Source: Fusobacteria bacterium ZRK30 (GTDB lineage: Bacteria > Fusobacteriota > Fusobacteriia > Fusobacteriales > Fusobacteriaceae). Taken from it: a stretch of DNA of 64,000 nucleotides. The position numbers and the translations under genes are program-made. The DNA lies in contig CP102404.1 of assembly GCA_024628785.1 (NCBI GenBank), positions 248,001 through 312,000 on the forward strand. Direction: 5' to 3'. Below, in pieces: positions 23,874-33,289 of this stretch (position 1 is the stretch's first letter; every line of letters begins with the position of its first letter). The notes beneath the pieces were generated by a model, which made no database searches, was not told the DNA's origin, and was given only the letters and a program-made list of their open reading frames with translations.

Positions 23874-26522
23874 TTAGTTTTTCTTTTCTTTAACTTTTTT
23901 AGCTGTTTCATTTTTTTTCATATTTTGATATTTTTCTGCACCATAGTATGCTCTTAAATACATCTCTTTTAATTCTTTCATTAATGGATATCTCGGGTTA
24001 GCTCCTGTACATTGATCATCAAAAGCTTCCTCTACCATTTGGTCTAATTTACCTAAGAATTCTGCTTCAGATACTCCATAGTCAGCGATAGTATGCTTGA
24101 TCCCTACTGCTTCTCTTAACTCTACACAAGCCTTTCTAAGTAACTTAGCCTTCTCTTCTGGAGTTTCATTTCCTTTAGTTAAGCTTAAGAAATCTGCTGC
24201 TTTAGCATATCTTGCCTTAGCATTTGGATACTTATATTGAGCGAATCCAGCCATCTTATTTGGTCTGTCTGTAGCGTTAAATCTGATTACTTCCTCTATT
24301 AATAGTGCATTGGCTGTTCCATGTGGAATATGGAAAGCTGCTCCTAATTTATGTGCCATTGAGTGACAAATACCTAAGAATGCATTTGAGAACGCCATTC
24401 CAGCCATACAAGATGCATTGGCCATCTTTTCCTTTGCTTTTAATGCTGTAGCTCCACCTTTTACAGATTCAGGTAAGTATTTAAATACTAATCTTAATGA
24501 TTCTAAAGCTAATGGGTTTGTATAATCTGATGCTAATACAGACGCAAATGCTTCTAATGCATGAGTTAATACATCATATCCTGATGCAGCTGTTAATGAA
24601 GCCGGCATTGTTAACATTAATTGAGGGTCTACGATAGCTACATTTGGAGTTAATTCGTAGTCAGCTAACGGATACTTTGTTCCAGTCTTTTCATCTGTGA
24701 TTACTGCGAATGGAGTAACTTCAGATCCTGTTCCTGCTGATGTAGCAATAGCCCAGAAATCAGCTTTTTTACCCATCTTAGGGAATTGTACTATTCTTTT
24801 TCTGATATCCATAAATGTCATAGCAAGATCTTCGAACACTACTTCTGGATGCTCATACATAACCCACATGATTTTCGCCGCGTCCATTGGAGATCCTCCA
24901 CCTAATGCTAAGATAGCATCTGGTTGGTATGACTTCATCATCTCTGCACCTTTTCTTACTGTAGCTAATGTAGGATCAGCTTGTACGTCAGAGAATATTC
25001 TGTAATCTACACCGATTTCATCTAATACATCTGTGATATGGTTTGTATAACCTAATGAAGCTAGTACTGAGTCAGTAACTATCATTACTTTTTTCTTAGT
25101 TCCCTTTAATTCTTCTAAAGCTACAGGTAATGAACCGAATTTAAAGTATACTTTTTCTGGAATTCTAAACCAAAGCATGTTTTCTCTCCTTTTCGCTACA
25201 GTTTTTATGTTTAAAAGATGTTTTACTCCAACGTTTTCAGAAACTGCGTTTCCTCCCCATGATCCACAACCTAAAGTTAATGAAGGAGCTAGTTTGAAGT
25301 TAAATACATCTCCGATTGCACCCTGGGCAGCCGGCATATTTACTAAAGTTCTACCTGTTTTCATTGTTTTACCAAATTTTTCTAATCTTTCAGTAGCAGT
25401 TAATTCGTTAGCATACATGATAGAAGTATGTCCCATCCCACCTAATTGAATCAATCTATCTGCTTTCTTTAAAGATTCTTCGAATCCAGTTGTCTTATAG
25501 AAAGCTAATACTGGAGATAATTTTTCATGTGAGAATGGCTCCTCTAATTCTACAGATTCAACTTCTCCGATTAATACTTTTGTATCTACATGTACATCTA
25601 CACCAGCTAATTGTGCTATCTTATGAGCTGTTTGTCCTACTATTTCAGAGTTTAAGTGTCCATCTATTACGATAGTCTTTCTTACTTTATCTAACTCCTC
25701 TCCCTTTAAGAAGTATGCTCCTCTATCAGCAAACTCTTTTTTTACTGTTTCGTAGATTGAAGCAGGTGCTAATACGGCTTGCTCAGATGCACAGATAACT
25801 CCGTTATCAAATGTTTTAGACATTAAGATAGAACTTACAGCCATCTTGATGTGTGCACTTTCGTCGATGATTACAGGTGTGTTTCCAGCTCCTACTCCAA
25901 TTGCAGGTACTCCTGAAGAGTAAGCAGCCTTAACCATTCCCGGTCCTCCTGTAGCTAATATAATATCTACATTTTGCATAAGGTAAGTAGATAATTCCAT
26001 AGATGGCTTAGTTATCCAACCCACTATTCCTTCTGGTGCTCCAGCTTTTATTGCAGCTTCCATAACTATCTCGGCAGCTTTTGCAGTACACTTCATAGCT
26101 CTTGGATGTGGTGAGAATATGATAGCATTTCTAGTTTTTAAAGCTATTAATGCTTTAAATACTGCTGTTGATGTAGGGTTAGTAGTTGGTATAACAGCTC
26201 CTACGATTCCGATAGGTTCAGCTATTTTTTCAATACCGTAAGCTGCATCTTTTTCAACAACTCCACAAGTTTTTGTATCCTTATATTTGTTATATACTAT
26301 CTCTGAAGCGAAATGGTTTTTGATTACTTTATCTTCAACTATTCCCATTCTAGTTTCTTCAACAGCCATTTTAGCTAATTCTATTCTTTGTCTATTTACA
26401 GCTAATGCTGCTTCTCTAAAAATTTCATCTACCTTTTCCTGAGGGAAAGTAGCAAATTCCTCTTGAGCTTTTTTCATAGTTTTTAAATACTCTTGTAATT
26501 CTTTTACGTTTGTTATCTTCAT
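23874..26522 (-). CDS. adhE: Bifunctional acetaldehyde-CoA/alcohol dehydrogenase AdhE
   Basis: 882 residues, full length. The N-terminal CoA-acylating aldehyde dehydrogenase (1-440) has NPTSTAVFKALIALKTRNAIIFSPHP and the catalytic Cys in NGVICASEQAV. The C-terminal Fe-dependent alcohol dehydrogenase has GGGSPMDAAKIMW (NAD) and the iron ligands in CHSMAHKLGAAFHIPHG. It converts acetyl-CoA to ethanol with two NADH, the main sink for fermentation electrons, and forms spirosomes. It has a long (570 bp) upstream region without another gene on this strand, which suggests redox regulation. The C-terminal tail is Lys-rich. Confidence 0.97.
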   Translation of the reverse strand: MKITNVKELQEYLKTMKKAQEEFATFPQEKVDEIFREAALAVNRQRIELAKMAVEETRMGIVEDKVIKNHFASEIVYNKYKDTKTCGVVEKDAAYGIEKIAEPIGIVGAVIPTTNPTSTAVFKALIALKTRNAIIFSPHPRAMKCTAKAAEIVMEAAIKAGAPEGIVGWITKPSMELSTYLMQNVDIILATGGPGMVKAAYSSGVPAIGVGAGNTPVIIDESAHIKMAVSSILMSKTFDNGVICASEQAVLAPASIYETVKKEFADRGAYFLKGEELDKVRKTIVIDGHLNSEIVGQTAHKIAQLAGVDVHVDTKVLIGEVESVELEEPFSHEKLSPVLAFYKTTGFEESLKKADRLIQLGGMGHTSIMYANELTATERLEKFGKTMKTGRTLVNMPAAQGAIGDVFNFKLAPSLTLGCGSWGGNAVSENVGVKHLLNIKTVAKRRENMLWFRIPEKVYFKFGSLPVALEELKGTKKKVMIVTDSVLASLGYTNHITDVLDEIGVDYRIFSDVQADPTLATVRKGAEMMKSYQPDAILALGGGSPMDAAKIMWVMYEHPEVVFEDLAMTFMDIRKRIVQFPKMGKKADFWAIATSAGTGSEVTPFAVITDEKTGTKYPLADYELTPNVAIVDPQLMLTMPASLTAASGYDVLTHALEAFASVLASDYTNPLALESLRLVFKYLPESVKGGATALKAKEKMANASCMAGMAFSNAFLGICHSMAHKLGAAFHIPHGTANALLIEEVIRFNATDRPNKMAGFAQYKYPNAKARYAKAADFLSLTKGNETPEEKAKLLRKACVELREAVGIKHTIADYGVSEAEFLGKLDQMVEEAFDDQCTGANPRYPLMKELKEMYLRAYYGAEKYQNMKKNETAKKVKEKKN

Positions 26523-27092
26523 AAAAATCCTCCGAGTTAGTTATTTTTTTCTCATGGGTTGAGTATAGCAACTACTTTTTTTTATGTCAAATGACTATTT
26601 CGATGAATCTTTGATCTCCTCTAAAACTCTATGTGAATTTCATATCAAATCAGAACACCAGATTCAACAACTAAATTTATTGAATATAATTGAAACACAA
26701 AAATATTTATAAAAAATATTTTTTATTTTTTATTCGTTCCTTAAACTATATTCCATATAAATTGTAACGGTCAAAGTATGAGAAATTTTTAACTTTTATA
26801 TGGTTAATTTTTAACAGAAAAATAGTTCCCCCTTTTTCTCCTGTTAAAGTTTATCTGTCTTCAGACAAGATTTCTAATCAAGAACTGCTGGAAAAAAATT
26901 TAAAATTAAACTTCTTTCAGTTCAAAATAACTTTTTCTATATATGTATAACTCAAAATAAGGTTGATCTCTATATAGTTTCAATCTTATAGTTAATAAGT
27001 GATGATAAAGTAAGAACCATTTTACAACTTTTGATTATTTTCTATAATATGATATTATTTAGATAGATAATATTGATGTAGGAGGAACAAAA
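26523..27092. other. Divergent regulatory region, adhE and yaiI-like
   Basis: 570 bp without a gene. GTTAATTTTTAAC at 26803-26815 resembles a Rex-type site with the spacer one base short, which is only suggestive. An iteron-like copy (GTTAATAAGTGATGATAAAG, minus orientation) is at 26991-27010, near the promoter of the next gene. Confidence 0.4.
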
Positions 27093-27530
27093 TTGAGAAT
27101 AATAATAGATGCTGATGCCTGTCCAAAGGGTGTTAAATCAATATGTATGGAGTTATCTAAAAAATATAGTTTAGAATTGATCATGGTGGTAGACACAGCC
27201 CATGAGTTAAAGGGGAACTTTAGAGTTATCCAAGTAGAAAAAGGAGATGATTCTGTAGATTTAGAAATTATGAAAATATCCACAAAGGAAGATATAGTCG
27301 TTACTCAAGATTACGGTTTAGCCACTATTATCCTAGAAAAAACCCATAGTGTTATCCATCCCAATGGATTTATCTACAATAAGTTCAACATCGATTCCTT
27401 GATGTTCTCCAGACATATGAGTGCGAAGATCAGAGCTTCCGGAGGAAGAACCAAGGGTCCTAAAAAAAGAAAAGCCAACAATGACGCAGAATTTAGAGAA
27501 ACTCTTTTAAATCTTCTCCAAAATTTATAA
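27093..27530 (+). CDS. YaiI/YqxD family (DUF188) protein
   Basis: 145 residues with the family start MRIIIDADACPKGVK and IVVTQDYGLATIILEK, and the C-terminal basic stretch RASGGRTKGPKKRKANND. This is a PIN-like fold of unknown role. The start is TTG with GGAGG seven bases upstream, since the protein begins exactly at the conserved MRI. The end is embedded in an inverted pair of iteron-like repeats that also resembles a terminator. Confidence 0.9.
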   Translation: MRIIIDADACPKGVKSICMELSKKYSLELIMVVDTAHELKGNFRVIQVEKGDDSVDLEIMKISTKEDIVVTQDYGLATIILEKTHSVIHPNGFIYNKFNIDSLMFSRHMSAKIRASGGRTKGPKKRKANNDAEFRETLLNLLQNL

Positions 27531-27577
27531 TAAATAAGTGATTATAATCCTTTACTATATAATCACTTATTTATTAT
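27527..27577. repeat. Inverted pair of iteron-like repeats at yaiI-like gene end
   Basis: Perfect 20-bp arms (ATAATAAATAAGTGATTATA and its complement) separated by ATCCTTTACTA. The arms match the iteron family next to rep (54-56 kb). The stem could also terminate transcription. Confidence 0.75.
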
Positions 27578-27590
27578 ATTTATAGTAATA

Positions 27591-27622
27591 AAAAAAAAGG
27601 CAGAGAAATTTTCTCTGCCTTT
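27591..27622. terminator. Bidirectional terminator between yaiI-like gene and alanine symporter
   Basis: AAAGGCAGAGAAA pairs with TTTCTCTGCCTTT with a long A run on one side and T run on the other. Confidence 0.85.
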
Positions 27623-27642
27623 AAAAGTGTCGCCGCGACCTT

Positions 27643-28992
27643 TTAGTTCACTACCCATTTTTTCTTAGATAATATATTTAGATCATAATCTTCTAAAGAT
27701 TCCAAACATTGTCCTCTCAAGATAAATAAAGCGGTTAAGTTAATAACTCCCATAAATCCTAATCCCAAATCAGCTAAAGACCATACTATGGCACTCTGAC
27801 TGACTCCTCCAAATAAGATCATGATCAAAACTAAAATCTTATATCCTATCTTCAAATAGTTTTTATCACTGATATAGTTTAAATTTGTCTGGGCATAATA
27901 TCCAATCCCCAAAATCGTACTAAATGAGAATAAAAATAAGATCAAGGCTATAAAGTTTACCCCAAAAGCTCCAAAATGATAGCTCATAGCTCCCTGTAAA
28001 AGTTCCATCCCGGATAAACCTTCTACGGCTCCCTTATCAGCTAATAGCATAATCATAGCTGTAGAAGTACAGATTACCAAAGTATCCACAAAAACTCCTA
28101 AGCCCTGGGTCAGTCCCTGCTTTACCGGGTGACTTACCTCTGCTGTTGCTGCTACTGCTGTAGCAGTTCCAAGTCCTGCCTCATTAGAGAACAATCCTCT
28201 CTTTACACCGGCCATGACTATTGCACCAATTCCCCCGCCGATAGCTTGTTTAAAACCAAAAGCTCCTTGAACAACCTCTCCTAAAACTCTAGGTATAATC
28301 CCTATGTTTTTAAACATTATCACAAATACCAGCAATAGATAGATTGCAGCCATTATAGGTACCAGTTTTTCCAAAATCTGAGGGATTTTACTGGCTTTAC
28401 CAAAGGTAAGTATCCCGGTAAATGCTATCAATAAAAAACTCATGATAGTTTTATCTATTCCAAAAGCATTGTTAAAAGATACAGTCACAGAGTTAGCTGT
28501 AATTGCACTTACTCCTGAAAAACAAAAAATTGCAGCTAATACAAACAATATTCCAAATTTTCTGTTTCCCAGGGCTTTTTCAACATAATAAGCCGATCCA
28601 CCTGTTAAATCTCCATTTTTTTTCCTTGTCCTATATAGTTGAGCTAAAGTTGCCTCTGCAAAACCTGTAGAAGCTCCTAACATTCCAACTATCCACATCC
28701 AGAATATAGCTCCCGGTCCTCCTACGGAGATAGCCGCTACTACTCCTGCTAAATTTCCTGTTCCTACCCTAGAGGCTGTACTTATACAAAAAGCCTGAAA
28801 GGATGAAATTCCTCCTGTAGTTTTTTCACTTTTATCTACCAGCAGTTTCACCATGTGTTTAAACAACCTAAATTGCACAAACCTGGTCTTTACCGTAAAA
28901 TAGATCCCTACACCTAACAACATTACAACCAGTAAATTAGTCCCCCATAAAAAACCATTGAGACTATCAATTACTCTCTTCAACATTTCCAC
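27643..28992 (-). CDS. Sodium:alanine/glycine symporter (AgcS/AlsT family)
   Basis: About 450 residues with ten or eleven hydrophobic segments and the family signatures ASRVGTGNLAGVVAAISVGGPGAIFWMW and GGIGAIVMAGVKRGLFSNEAGLGTA. Members import alanine or glycine with Na+. A longer frame starting at 29055 would read through a terminator hairpin and is rejected. AAGGAG at about 29003 favours GTG 28992, with ATG 28986 as alternative. The upstream leader contains an intrinsic terminator and a second hairpin, suggesting control by attenuation. Confidence 0.9.
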   Translation of the reverse strand: MEMLKRVIDSLNGFLWGTNLLVVMLLGVGIYFTVKTRFVQFRLFKHMVKLLVDKSEKTTGGISSFQAFCISTASRVGTGNLAGVVAAISVGGPGAIFWMWIVGMLGASTGFAEATLAQLYRTRKKNGDLTGGSAYYVEKALGNRKFGILFVLAAIFCFSGVSAITANSVTVSFNNAFGIDKTIMSFLLIAFTGILTFGKASKIPQILEKLVPIMAAIYLLLVFVIMFKNIGIIPRVLGEVVQGAFGFKQAIGGGIGAIVMAGVKRGLFSNEAGLGTATAVAATAEVSHPVKQGLTQGLGVFVDTLVICTSTAMIMLLADKGAVEGLSGMELLQGAMSYHFGAFGVNFIALILFLFSFSTILGIGYYAQTNLNYISDKNYLKIGYKILVLIMILFGGVSQSAIVWSLADLGLGFMGVINLTALFILRGQCLESLEDYDLNILSKKKWVVN

Positions 28993-29024
28993 ACTACCAC
29001 ACTCCTTAATTATATTCCTAATAT

Positions 29025-29099
29025 AAAAAAGGAAGATGTTTTTATTCCCAAACATCTTCCAAAATCGATTAGGAAATTACGGCCCTTCATACCGTCCTA
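29025..29099 (-). promoter_or_regulatory. Attenuator-like leader of alanine symporter gene
   Basis: On the minus strand the leader first forms TAGGA...TCCTA around an inner ACGG...CCGT hairpin (29099-29070), then GGAAGATGTTT/AAACATCTTCC followed by six T (29060-29025), a textbook terminator lying before the start codon. A structured element plus terminator ahead of a transporter implies conditional readthrough, by a riboswitch or a protein. I do not recognise a known riboswitch class. Confidence 0.65.
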
Positions 29100-29125
29100 G
29101 AATGTTAACATATCCGTTAAGAAAA

Positions 29126-29150
29126 TACAATACAATTCAGTTGTATTGTA
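29126..29150. repeat. 25-nt palindrome after MATE gene
   Basis: TACAATACAA-TTCAG-TTGTATTGTA, perfect 10-bp arms, 27 bp beyond the MATE stop. It may terminate the MATE transcript on the minus strand (weak T run) or be an operator for the downstream symporter leader. Confidence 0.5.
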
Positions 29151-29176
29151 AATAATTAAAATAAAATTCTAGAAAA

Positions 29177-30538
29177 TTAATAAACTATCCCTACCTGTCT
29201 TGCCTTTAGCTCTCTAATATTTTTCCTTATAAAATATCCTGTAAAGAAAAATACAACAATATCACTGATGGGCCAAATTAACCATATTCCATCAATCCCA
29301 TAATATTTTGGCAAAATTATAAATAGCGGTACAAAAAGTACGACTTGTCTTATGAGATTTAAAATAACAGATTTTACAGCCTGATCTAGAGACTGAAAAT
29401 AATTTGCTCCTATTATATAGAAGGCATTAAGAATTCCCATAGACAGGCATATCTTTAATCCCCTTTCTCCTATACGAAGGATCTCTTCATTCCCGTCATT
29501 GAATAAATTGATTAAAACATCTCCTCTGAAAAATGCAATCAGGGTAATAAAACCAGCGATAAGCATAGATCCCACCAGAGATATTTTTAGTGTTTCAACT
29601 ACCCTGTCAAATTTACCGGCACCATAATTATAGCCGATAATAGGCTGGCTCCCTGCCCTGATCCCTGAAATAATCATAGACATAAACATATATATGCTGT
29701 TTACTATCCCCATTGCTCCTACTGCCAGGTCTCCTCCATATGCAAGGAGAGTTTTATTACATGCCACTGCCACTAAACTTGTAGTAACCTGCAAAGTGAA
29801 TGGAGATACCCCTATTTTAAATATTTCTTTTACAGTTTCACTATCCAAAATAAGATTTTCTTTTTTTAATTTTATATGACTGTTTTTACTATATATAAAG
29901 TGATAAAATACAGCAATTGTTACAATAACATTTGAAAGTGCTGTGGCTATGGCAGCCCCTTTTATCCCCATGTCAAACCAGAATATCAAAACAGGATCTA
30001 AAATAATATTAATAACCGCTCCTGTAACCATATATTTCATAGCCAGTTTAGAACAACCTTCTGACCTCATGAGGTTATTCATTCCCATTGCCATAAAATT
30101 AAAAAACACAAGTAAATTTATTATACTCATATAATCCCTGGCATAGCTTAAGGTATTTTCAGTAGCTCCAAACAAAAGAAGCAGGTCATCTAAAAATATC
30201 CTTCCTATGATCATAAGGAGGATACTGGATATGGTAAATAAGGTAACCGTATTACCCAAAGCTTTATCTGCCTTGTCTTTTCTGCCTTCACCCAGCCTCA
30301 GAGATACAATACTTCCTCCCCCCTGGCCTATAAGCATCCCTATAGCAATATAAAGTGTAAATATAGGAAAAGTAATACTTAACCCTGTCATAGCATATGC
30401 TCCTATTCCCTTTCCAATAAAGATCCTGTCTACAATATTATATAGGGCAAATACAAGACTTCCCACTATGGCAGGAATAGAAAATTCCATTAAAAGTTTT
30501 GAGATCTTCTCTGTTTCCAATCTTCTCAAGGCTCCCAT
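29177..30538 (-). CDS. MATE family efflux transporter
   Basis: 453 residues, twelve hydrophobic segments in two related halves. The N-terminus MGALRRLETEKISKLLMEFSIPAIVGSLVFALYNIVDRIFIG is typical of the DinF/MATE group, and AVGAMGIVNSIYMFMSMIISGIRAGSQPIIGYNYGAG is the duplicated motif in the second half. These pumps export cationic drugs using Na+ or H+. It starts 2 bp after a MarR gene on the same strand, so the pair is one operon with drug-inducible expression likely. Confidence 0.93.
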   Translation of the reverse strand: MGALRRLETEKISKLLMEFSIPAIVGSLVFALYNIVDRIFIGKGIGAYAMTGLSITFPIFTLYIAIGMLIGQGGGSIVSLRLGEGRKDKADKALGNTVTLFTISSILLMIIGRIFLDDLLLLFGATENTLSYARDYMSIINLLVFFNFMAMGMNNLMRSEGCSKLAMKYMVTGAVINIILDPVLIFWFDMGIKGAAIATALSNVIVTIAVFYHFIYSKNSHIKLKKENLILDSETVKEIFKIGVSPFTLQVTTSLVAVACNKTLLAYGGDLAVGAMGIVNSIYMFMSMIISGIRAGSQPIIGYNYGAGKFDRVVETLKISLVGSMLIAGFITLIAFFRGDVLINLFNDGNEEILRIGERGLKICLSMGILNAFYIIGANYFQSLDQAVKSVILNLIRQVVLFVPLFIILPKYYGIDGIWLIWPISDIVVFFFTGYFIRKNIRELKARQVGIVY

Positions 30539-30540
30539 AA

Positions 30541-30978
30541 TTATTCCTCCATTTTCTTTAAATGTCTGTCAATATTCTTTGTCATTTTTTCCATCATTTT
30601 CCTGAAAATTTTCACTTCATCTTCAGAAAACTCTTCAGTTAACACCTCAGTTTCTAATTTTATAACTCTTTCTATTTTCGGCATTAATTCAACGGCTTTT
30701 TCAGTACATAAAAGACAGTAAACTCTTTTATCTGTCTTATCTTTTTCCCTCTGAATATATCCATTATTTATTAGTTTTTTTACAGCTTTGGCTATGGTTG
30801 TTTTATCTACATTTCTTGTTTTACTCAGTTTTTCCTGGGATATTCCCGGATTATGGAAAACATCATACAATATCCCAAACTGCCCGTCTCCTAAAGAATA
30901 TCCGTCTAAATGGTAGTGAAGAAACTTTTTTATGTCTCTTGCCAGTTCATTTATCTCTTTTCCCAATGGTTTTTTCAT
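30541..30978 (-). CDS. MarR family transcriptional regulator of MATE pump
   Basis: 145 residues. The winged helix is NPGISQEKLSKTRNVDKTTIAKAVKKLINNGYIQRE, followed by KTDKRVYCLLCTEKA. An upstream TTG in frame (31005) is ignored because AGGAGGAGAG lies right before the ATG at 30978 and because the extension would cover an operator. It leads the MATE gene. Two dyads upstream, in the divergent region with the EamA gene, are probable binding sites, so it may control both directions. Confidence 0.9.
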   Translation of the reverse strand: MKKPLGKEINELARDIKKFLHYHLDGYSLGDGQFGILYDVFHNPGISQEKLSKTRNVDKTTIAKAVKKLINNGYIQREKDKTDKRVYCLLCTEKAVELMPKIERVIKLETEVLTEEFSEDEVKIFRKMMEKMTKNIDRHLKKMEE

Positions 30979-30993
30979 CTCTCTCCTCCTAAA

Positions 30994-31058
30994 ATAGTTG
31001 GTCAACCAACTTTATTCATTTAAGTATAATAACACGATATAGTTGGTAAGTCAACTAT
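30994..31058. promoter_or_regulatory. Two MarR-type operators in marR-eamA divergent region
   Basis: AGTTGG-TCAA-CCAACT (30995-31011) and ATAGTTG-GTAAGT-CAACTAT (31039-31058) share the GTTGG half-site and flank a TATAAT (31025-31030). This spacing fits repression of the marR-MATE operon and possibly of the EamA gene. Confidence 0.65.
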
Positions 31059-31138
31059 ATTAATTTTAAAGACTATTGTAAAAAAAAATTATTATTGCTA
31101 GAATATATCTAATTACAATAAATTCAGGGGGGAGTGAG

Positions 31139-32056
31139 ATGAAAAACGAGGTTATAAGTTTAAATAAAAATAAGATGAAAGAATTGATAGATAAGAATTT
31201 AATGGTAATTGCAACTGTATTTTTTTCAGGGGCTTTTATAGCAGGTAAATTTTCCATAGCGGAATTTCCGGTATATTCTCTGACATTTTTTAGATTTTTA
31301 ATAGCAGCTGTGGTTTTATTTTTAATCATGTGGAAAAAAGGAGAAGATTTAACTCTGGAAAAAACAGATATTCCCAGAATACTCCTCCTATCCCTCCTTG
31401 GTATGGTAGGCTACCATGTATTCTTTTTTACAGCGTTAAAGTATACAAGCAGCGTAAACACATCTCTTATAGCAGCTACGAATCCAATTATGACTACTAT
31501 TATGGCATCCCTGATTTTAAAGGAAAGATTTCCTAAAAAAGCAGTGGGGGGAATACTTATCTCCTTTTTAGGAGTAGCTATGATCGTTACCAACGGTTCT
31601 ATCGATGTTATTAAAAATATGAATTTTAATGTAGGAGATATCTATATGCTCCTGGCTGTCCTGTCTTTTTCCCTATATTTTATAGTTTTAAAGGGAATCG
31701 TAGGACGTGTAGCACCTATAAAACTTACATCTTATGTATTTTTATTCTGTGTAATCCTTTTGATACCCATGGTAATCTATGAGAATCCAATGAGTTTTTT
31801 ACCTAAAACTACCTGGACAGGATGGAGCAGTTTAATATATATGTCTATCTTTGCTTCGGTTATAGCATATTTAATCCAGCAGGTATCGGTAAAAAGGATC
31901 GGCCCTTCCAAGACCTCCCTGTACGTTAACTTAGTTCCTCTGTTTTCCATGATAATGGCATACTTTATCTTAGGAGAAGTTATTACACTTCCAAAGGTCT
32001 TAGCAGGTTTTATGATCATATCAGGAGTAATCATAACCTTAAAAAGTAAGAAATAA
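31139..32056 (+). CDS. EamA/DMT family transporter
   Basis: 305 residues with ten hydrophobic segments and two EamA repeats: FFSGAFIAGKFSIAEFPVYSLTFFRFLIA and, in the second half, LSFSLYFIVLKGI with ISGVIITL at the end. Substrates of this group range from amino acids to metabolites and cannot be assigned here. GGGGGGAG precedes the ATG. It is divergent from the marR-MATE operon across two MarR-like operators, which raises the possibility of co-regulated efflux. Confidence 0.9.
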   Translation: MKNEVISLNKNKMKELIDKNLMVIATVFFSGAFIAGKFSIAEFPVYSLTFFRFLIAAVVLFLIMWKKGEDLTLEKTDIPRILLLSLLGMVGYHVFFFTALKYTSSVNTSLIAATNPIMTTIMASLILKERFPKKAVGGILISFLGVAMIVTNGSIDVIKNMNFNVGDIYMLLAVLSFSLYFIVLKGIVGRVAPIKLTSYVFLFCVILLIPMVIYENPMSFLPKTTWTGWSSLIYMSIFASVIAYLIQQVSVKRIGPSKTSLYVNLVPLFSMIMAYFILGEVITLPKVLAGFMIISGVIITLKSKK

Positions 32057-32065
32057 ATCTTATAG

Positions 32066-32099
32066 AAAAAGTCCCTAAAAAATATTTAGGGACTTTTTT
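32066..32099. terminator. Bidirectional terminator after EamA gene
   Basis: AAAAAGTCCCTAAA pairs with TTTAGGGACTTTTT around a short loop; near-identical in stem to the hairpin at 36531-36566. Confidence 0.85.
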
Positions 32100-32157
32100 A
32101 ACATCCACACAGGATGTTTGGAATTTTATTTTGTAGAATCTATCCTAGTTATAATAT

Positions 32158-33189
32158 CTAATTATTTTGAAGGATTTTTGCTTTTATTGAGTCATACTCC
32201 TCTTTAGTTATACTGCCATCTTTAAAAAGTTCCATCCATTTTTTTAGTTCATCAGCCCTATGGATTGTATTATTTTCTTTTTCAGAATTTATAATAGAAG
32301 CTTCTGATTTTTGTTTCCCCTCTTTTTGATATCTTATATCCATTTGGTTTAATAAGTCAACATCTTCTTCAGTTTTTGGTATATAACCATTTTCTATCAA
32401 GTTTTTAATATAGAGCTTATTATAGATAAAGGGGAATACAAGGGAACTTATTCCACTGGTAAATACAGATCCTACCAGCATTACAACTCCCCATTTGATA
32501 TCTCCTCTTATAAGTGCAGGTAAAAAACCAAAAAAGAATGTTGTCCATGAAAACCCCACAGGAGCTTCTTTAAGTATTCCATTTTTTTCCAGATTAATTT
32601 TAACACTTTCTTTATCTTCTGTTATTTTTAAAGTCCCGTCTTCTTTCACTAGGATATGTATATAAAACAGTAAAACAGCAAAGGAAATTGCTTCTATTAT
32701 ATAAATAAAATTTATTACATTTGTAAAGCTATAATAAAATAAATAATTATTTAAATTGTTTAATACTAATAAAATAATTTTTATTATAATATTTATTATA
32801 ATTAATATTTCCAGCCTTTTATTTTTTACTCCTCTGTAAATACAGTATAAGAAAAATATAAGGCCTATATAACCAATATCATACACAAAATTTAGCAGCT
32901 GATAAGAAAAAATATATCTTAAAGATTCAAATGAATCCGCTAAAATATAATAACCTCTCATAACCAAAAAAATTAAAGCACTGCACATTGCCGCTATATT
33001 CATTTTTTTCAAATTATCCTTATCCTTATTTTTTATGGATACAGTAATTAACCAGAAAACTAATGTGAGCTGAGGAATAGCATAAATAAAAGACCTCAAC
33101 TTATCCGGAATATCTAAAAACCTGTATAATGGAAATATGCTGCTTATTGTTCCTATAAAAGCTATTAAAGTAACATTTGCTAAAAACAT
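32158..33189 (-). CDS. Membrane protein with DUF2628-like region and SHOCT domain
   Basis: 343 residues. About six hydrophobic segments in the first 190 residues are followed by VGFSWTTFFFGFLPALIRGDIKWG, a hydrophobic motif seen in DUF2628-like proteins, and by a C-terminal SHOCT motif, ADELKKWMELFKDGSITKEEYDSIKAKIL. SHOCT segments mediate oligomerisation. The second half is a paralogue of the smaller gene immediately upstream (33290-33745), which lacks the N-terminal membrane part. Function unknown. Confidence 0.8.
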   Translation of the reverse strand: MFLANVTLIAFIGTISSIFPLYRFLDIPDKLRSFIYAIPQLTLVFWLITVSIKNKDKDNLKKMNIAAMCSALIFLVMRGYYILADSFESLRYIFSYQLLNFVYDIGYIGLIFFLYCIYRGVKNKRLEILIIINIIIKIILLVLNNLNNYLFYYSFTNVINFIYIIEAISFAVLLFYIHILVKEDGTLKITEDKESVKINLEKNGILKEAPVGFSWTTFFFGFLPALIRGDIKWGVVMLVGSVFTSGISSLVFPFIYNKLYIKNLIENGYIPKTEEDVDLLNQMDIRYQKEGKQKSEASIINSEKENNTIHRADELKKWMELFKDGSITKEEYDSIKAKILQNN

Positions 33190-33289
33190 GGTAGTTCCTC
33201 CTGTAGTTTAAATTTAAATTTTTTTTGAGATTCAATAAAAATTAAAAGTATCTGAATTTTTCTATCTATTTTTATATCGATTAAAATAT

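Noticed and set aside
26803-26815. Rex-like site GTTAATTTTTAAC upstream of adhE
   Set aside because: The spacer is 3 rather than 4 nt between TTAA halves; in such AT-rich DNA it can occur by chance. Recorded only as a weak hint.
28993-29055. N-terminal extension of the alanine symporter
   Set aside because: It would translate an intrinsic terminator and lies upstream of the ribosome site; the codons reflect hairpin sequence.
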